Assembly (NCBI GenBank): GCA_027023915.1
Contig: JALVUB010000088.1
Span: 1 to 9,895 of the forward strand
DNA: 9,895 nt
Reading direction: 5' to 3'
Source of the DNA: Sedimenticola sp.
Lineage (GTDB): Bacteria; Pseudomonadota; Gammaproteobacteria; Chromatiales; Chromatiaceae
Positions 8,401-9,895 of the stretch are shown in pieces. The notes beneath the pieces are model-generated. The model did no database searches and had not been told where the DNA came from. It worked only from the letters and a program-made list of their open reading frames with translations. Made by a program: the position numbers and the translations under genes. Position 1 is the stretch's first letter, and each line of letters starts with the position of its first letter.

Positions 8401-9895
8401 ACCGATCGAGACAATAGGCCGTCAACTGGCGGGCGATCACCGCCGAGGCATTGAGAAACACCCCCGGCGGCTCCACCCGCCCCGCCATCATCTGCATTGG
8501 ATCGGCCCAGAAATACAGGTCATGGGGCGCGCCCGCCGCCAGGGTCAGGCTGAAGGCATTGCCGTCCCGCCGCCCGGCGCGACCGACCCGCTGCAGGTAA
8601 TTGGCCTGACTGGGTGGCACCGAGCACAGCAGCAGGGTGGAGAGCGCCCCGATGTCGATGCCCATTTCCAGCGTCGGCGTGGCCGAGAGCAGGTTGGGGT
8701 CCCAGGGATCATCGCTGCGGGTAAAGCGCCGTTCCAGCTCCTCCCGTGTCTTGCGGTCCAGCAGGCCGGTGTGTTCCCGCGCGATCACCCGCCGGATGTC
8801 ACCCTGCCGGTAGATCGTCTCCAGCCACGAAAGCCGCCGCTCTGCCTGCTGGTAATGGCCAGTATCGTTGAGCGTGAGTGACGGCATACCCTCAAAGCCG
8901 TCCACCCATGCGGCAGGCACCAGGATGCGATCGCGCTCCTGTGCCGTGGAGAGACTGCTCACCCGGGTAGAAAGCCAGACTCTTGACGGCTCCAGCACCC
9001 AGGCCTTGCGTCCTCGAAACTCGAAGTAACCGACCAGCCCCTCCTGCAGCAGCTGGTCGAACAGATGGCGGTACAGCGGCACATGAACGCCCCGGGGCAC
9101 CAACGTCTCGACCGGCCCCAGGATTTTGAGCAGCCACTGGCCATACCAGCCCTTGTCCGACCCAAGGGCTTCGAACCCCGCGGCCTCCGGCCCCTCGATC
9201 GGCAGGCGGGGCAGGATCGACTGGCGATGAAAATCGGGCAGCCAGGGAATCCGGTGCAACTGAAAACTCTGCGCGCCGTGGGCTACGAAATCCGCCAGCG
9301 CCGGATGCCGGATCGCGCCGCGCTGCTTCATGTGCAACAACACCCCCACCACCAGCCAGCGGCACAGGCGGGCATCGACGTTCCTCAGCCCCAGCTCCTC
9401 CCGCAGCATGGGCAACAGGGCCGCCACCACCCGCTCCACGCCGGCCCGGTCGAAACCGGCCACCGCCACGCCAGTGCGTTCCAGTGAACGTCCCACCAAG
9501 GATCGAAAGCCAAATTCGGCGATCACCTCCCAGCCCAGGCGCCGGTCGATGTCCTCCAGAAGGCCGCTCCCCTCCGGCAACCGGCCGCTCTCCTCCAGCG
9601 TCACGTAGTCCGGGAACCACACCATGTTGGGGGCGATGAACTCGGTGACGAAGGTCTCGGGCGACATGGCGCGGGGATTCACGCGGGGATCTCGCCAATA
9701 TTTCGGCAGATGCTCCGCGAATGCCTCCAGGGACATCCCTTCATGGGGCAAGGCCCGGCTCATGGCCATGCGCAGATTGTTCAGCCAGGTGCGGGCGGAG
9801 AAGAACCCGGCGCGATGCGCCGCGTCCTGGACGTTGTCGGAAAAGGCAATCAGCTTCTTGTCGTCGTTGAATTGGCTGGCGTAGGTGTGGTGCAC
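5417..9895 (-). CDS. Large SF2 DUF1998-type helicase with fused nuclease-like domain (5' end beyond window)
   Basis: The C-terminal 1,492 residues of a COG1205-like helicase; the first codon in the window (GTG) is interior, not a start. Visible residues are numbered from the right edge. Motif IV-like FSDNVQDAAHRAGFF is at 18-32. Then comes an insertion of about 370 residues with a winged-helix-like part (262-312). Motif V SATPTLEMGIDIG (404-416) and motif VI QRVGRAGRRDGN (435-446) follow. A coiled coil runs about 580-635. Cysteine clusters are C733/C736/C752/C755, C863/C866/H879/C883, and the DUF1998 (MrfA zinc-binding) cluster C1005/C1007/C1016/C1019 with DGCYRCLYAYRN. Residues 1060-1190 resemble Vsr/DUF559 nuclease folds. 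Walker A and DEAH must lie off the right edge. Relatives of this class include YprA/MrfA (mitomycin repair), DISARM DrmA/DrmB and Druantia DruE, so DNA repair or phage defence is plausible. Which one is not decided by the sequence seen. Confidence 0.9.
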   Translation of the reverse strand: MHHTYASQFNDDKKLIAFSDNVQDAAHRAGFFSARTWLNNLRMAMSRALPHEGMSLEAFAEHLPKYWRDPRVNPRAMSPETFVTEFIAPNMVWFPDYVTLEESGRLPEGSGLLEDIDRRLGWEVIAEFGFRSLVGRSLERTGVAVAGFDRAGVERVVAALLPMLREELGLRNVDARLCRWLVVGVLLHMKQRGAIRHPALADFVAHGAQSFQLHRIPWLPDFHRQSILPRLPIEGPEAAGFEALGSDKGWYGQWLLKILGPVETLVPRGVHVPLYRHLFDQLLQEGLVGYFEFRGRKAWVLEPSRVWLSTRVSSLSTAQERDRILVPAAWVDGFEGMPSLTLNDTGHYQQAERRLSWLETIYRQGDIRRVIAREHTGLLDRKTREELERRFTRSDDPWDPNLLSATPTLEMGIDIGALSTLLLCSVPPSQANYLQRVGRAGRRDGNAFSLTLAAGAPHDLYFWADPMQMMAGRVEPPGVFLNASAVIARQLTAYCLDRWVESGIPEEAIPRTLKRVLDHVEREQTDRFPYDFIDFVEERALDLFDGFVALFGDELSRRTRDYLRDFIQGKGEVEGLAVRLVKRLSDLVEERRRFRGQIDRLKRHIRKLEKGPQDEAVAAEIEEAARERAAFQAMLRGLNGRPALNFLTDEGVLPNYAFPEEGVTLRSVIYRRRRPAEDGEGRVYENLVFEYQRPGAMGISELVPNNRFYAGGRKVTISRVDLKLSKLERWRFCPECSHSRMERSDQAPEPACPRCGNPLWSDVGQVGTMVRLRQVMAKSSDRDSRIGDDSDERDNQFYNRQMLVDVPATGVEKAYAIEDAELPFGFEFIRDAAFREVNFGEFGPGPEKSINGETFARQGFSLCRHCGSVRSRRKDRQQHAFDCPARKKDPADQAHFIDCTYLYREFRSEAVRILLPFALGPHEDRALNSFVAGLQLGLKLKFGGRVDHLRVTTYSEPDQETGGRRHYLVLYDSVPGGTGYLQDLLESPESLLDVLRRSLERLRSCPCNQDPERDGCYRCLYAYRNSYGMETTSRDTAAELFGQILERAKALKPVDTLSRVAVNPLLGGELERFFIIALRQMARNRPDLKLRQQVVNGKPGYFLEVGDRYYLLEPQALTGPDQGVSLASRPDFLIRSASVEQGVAFKPVALFLDGFRYHNERVDDDSAKRWALVQSGRYRVWSLTWDDVAQFLGDRPGTEDGGLFSRGLHSEMRALQDRLCQRLGVEKTFYRQVFLLQPLEQLLTFLTDPEVTKWQALVFIRSLGWFDNQQMRDPAFVAQVDGWLREHGPGVLAEWLDALGEMACAHTEEGAHSLVALKCALGLNALKGKPDPKGLVCGLWLDDRAPDGEAFKRNWQLFLKTCNLLQFLPRSTMTTARGLEAGAYEGIGQVSDEGAQVPSWVEEAVEALQPALARWAARGLPAPEVGMELEGEGEVVLEAELVWTEPRIVGLYGAQWEEREAFERQGWKVIRLDDDGQWIEQHPLRMKEVIDA
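5431..5437 (-). promoter_or_regulatory. Probable ribosome binding site of the UvrD-like gene
   Basis: The minus strand reads AAGGAAG here, 10 bases before the ATG at 5420, inside the last codons of the upstream gene. It supports 5420 as the true start. The spacing is slightly long, so reinitiation by ribosomes finishing the upstream gene may contribute. Confidence 0.55.

Noticed and set aside
9893..9895. GTG at the right edge as the start of the DUF1998-type helicase
   Set aside because: The sequence opens directly in a motif IV-like region; an SF2 helicase needs its Walker A and DEAD/DEAH half upstream, so the gene continues beyond the window.
5417..9895. Assignment to Druantia (DruE) or DISARM (DrmA/DrmB)
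   Set aside because: The DUF1998 helicase is compatible with either, but none of the other defining genes is visible and the RelE-fold/UvrD partner is not part of their usual definition. The upstream region would be needed.

Overview
The window looks like chromosomal DNA of a high-GC proteobacterium, most likely a gammaproteobacterium. The anchor for this is a nearly complete HrpA-type DEAH RNA helicase, a protein typical of Beta- and Gammaproteobacteria; no species can be named from this sequence. The whole window is coding and every supported gene is on the minus strand, so the transcript reads from the right edge to the left edge. There is no intergenic stretch longer than 7 bases, and I see no RNA gene, insertion sequence, CRISPR array or repeat family.

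In order of transcription: (1) 9895 to 5417, the C-terminal 1,492 residues of a giant SF2 helicase of the COG1205/DUF1998 type, whose start and ATP-binding half lie beyond the right edge. The visible part has helicase motifs IV-VI, a large insertion between IV and V, a coiled coil, three cysteine clusters ending in the DUF1998 cluster, and a Vsr/DUF559-like nuclease-fold segment near the C-terminus. (2) 5420 to 3315, a complete 701-residue SF1 UvrD/Rep-like helicase carrying an N-terminal domain that resembles RelE/ParE-family toxins. It overlaps the first gene by 4 bases (ATGA). (3) 3307 to 1, hrpA, truncated at its 3' end by the left edge and beginning 7 bases after the UvrD-like stop codon.

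The first two genes form a tightly coupled pair. A DUF1998 helicase with a fused nuclease-like domain next to a toxin-fold/UvrD helicase resembles anti-phage or DNA-damage modules in general design, but I cannot match the pair to a named system. Neither partner gene sets of Druantia (DruA-D, DruM/F/G, DruH) nor separate DISARM DrmA/DrmB/DrmC are visible, and the upstream side is cut off. By eye, base composition drops from about 70-80% GC in hrpA to about 53-67% in the UvrD-like gene, with the change near 3300. This fits an accessory operon placed directly upstream of a housekeeping gene.
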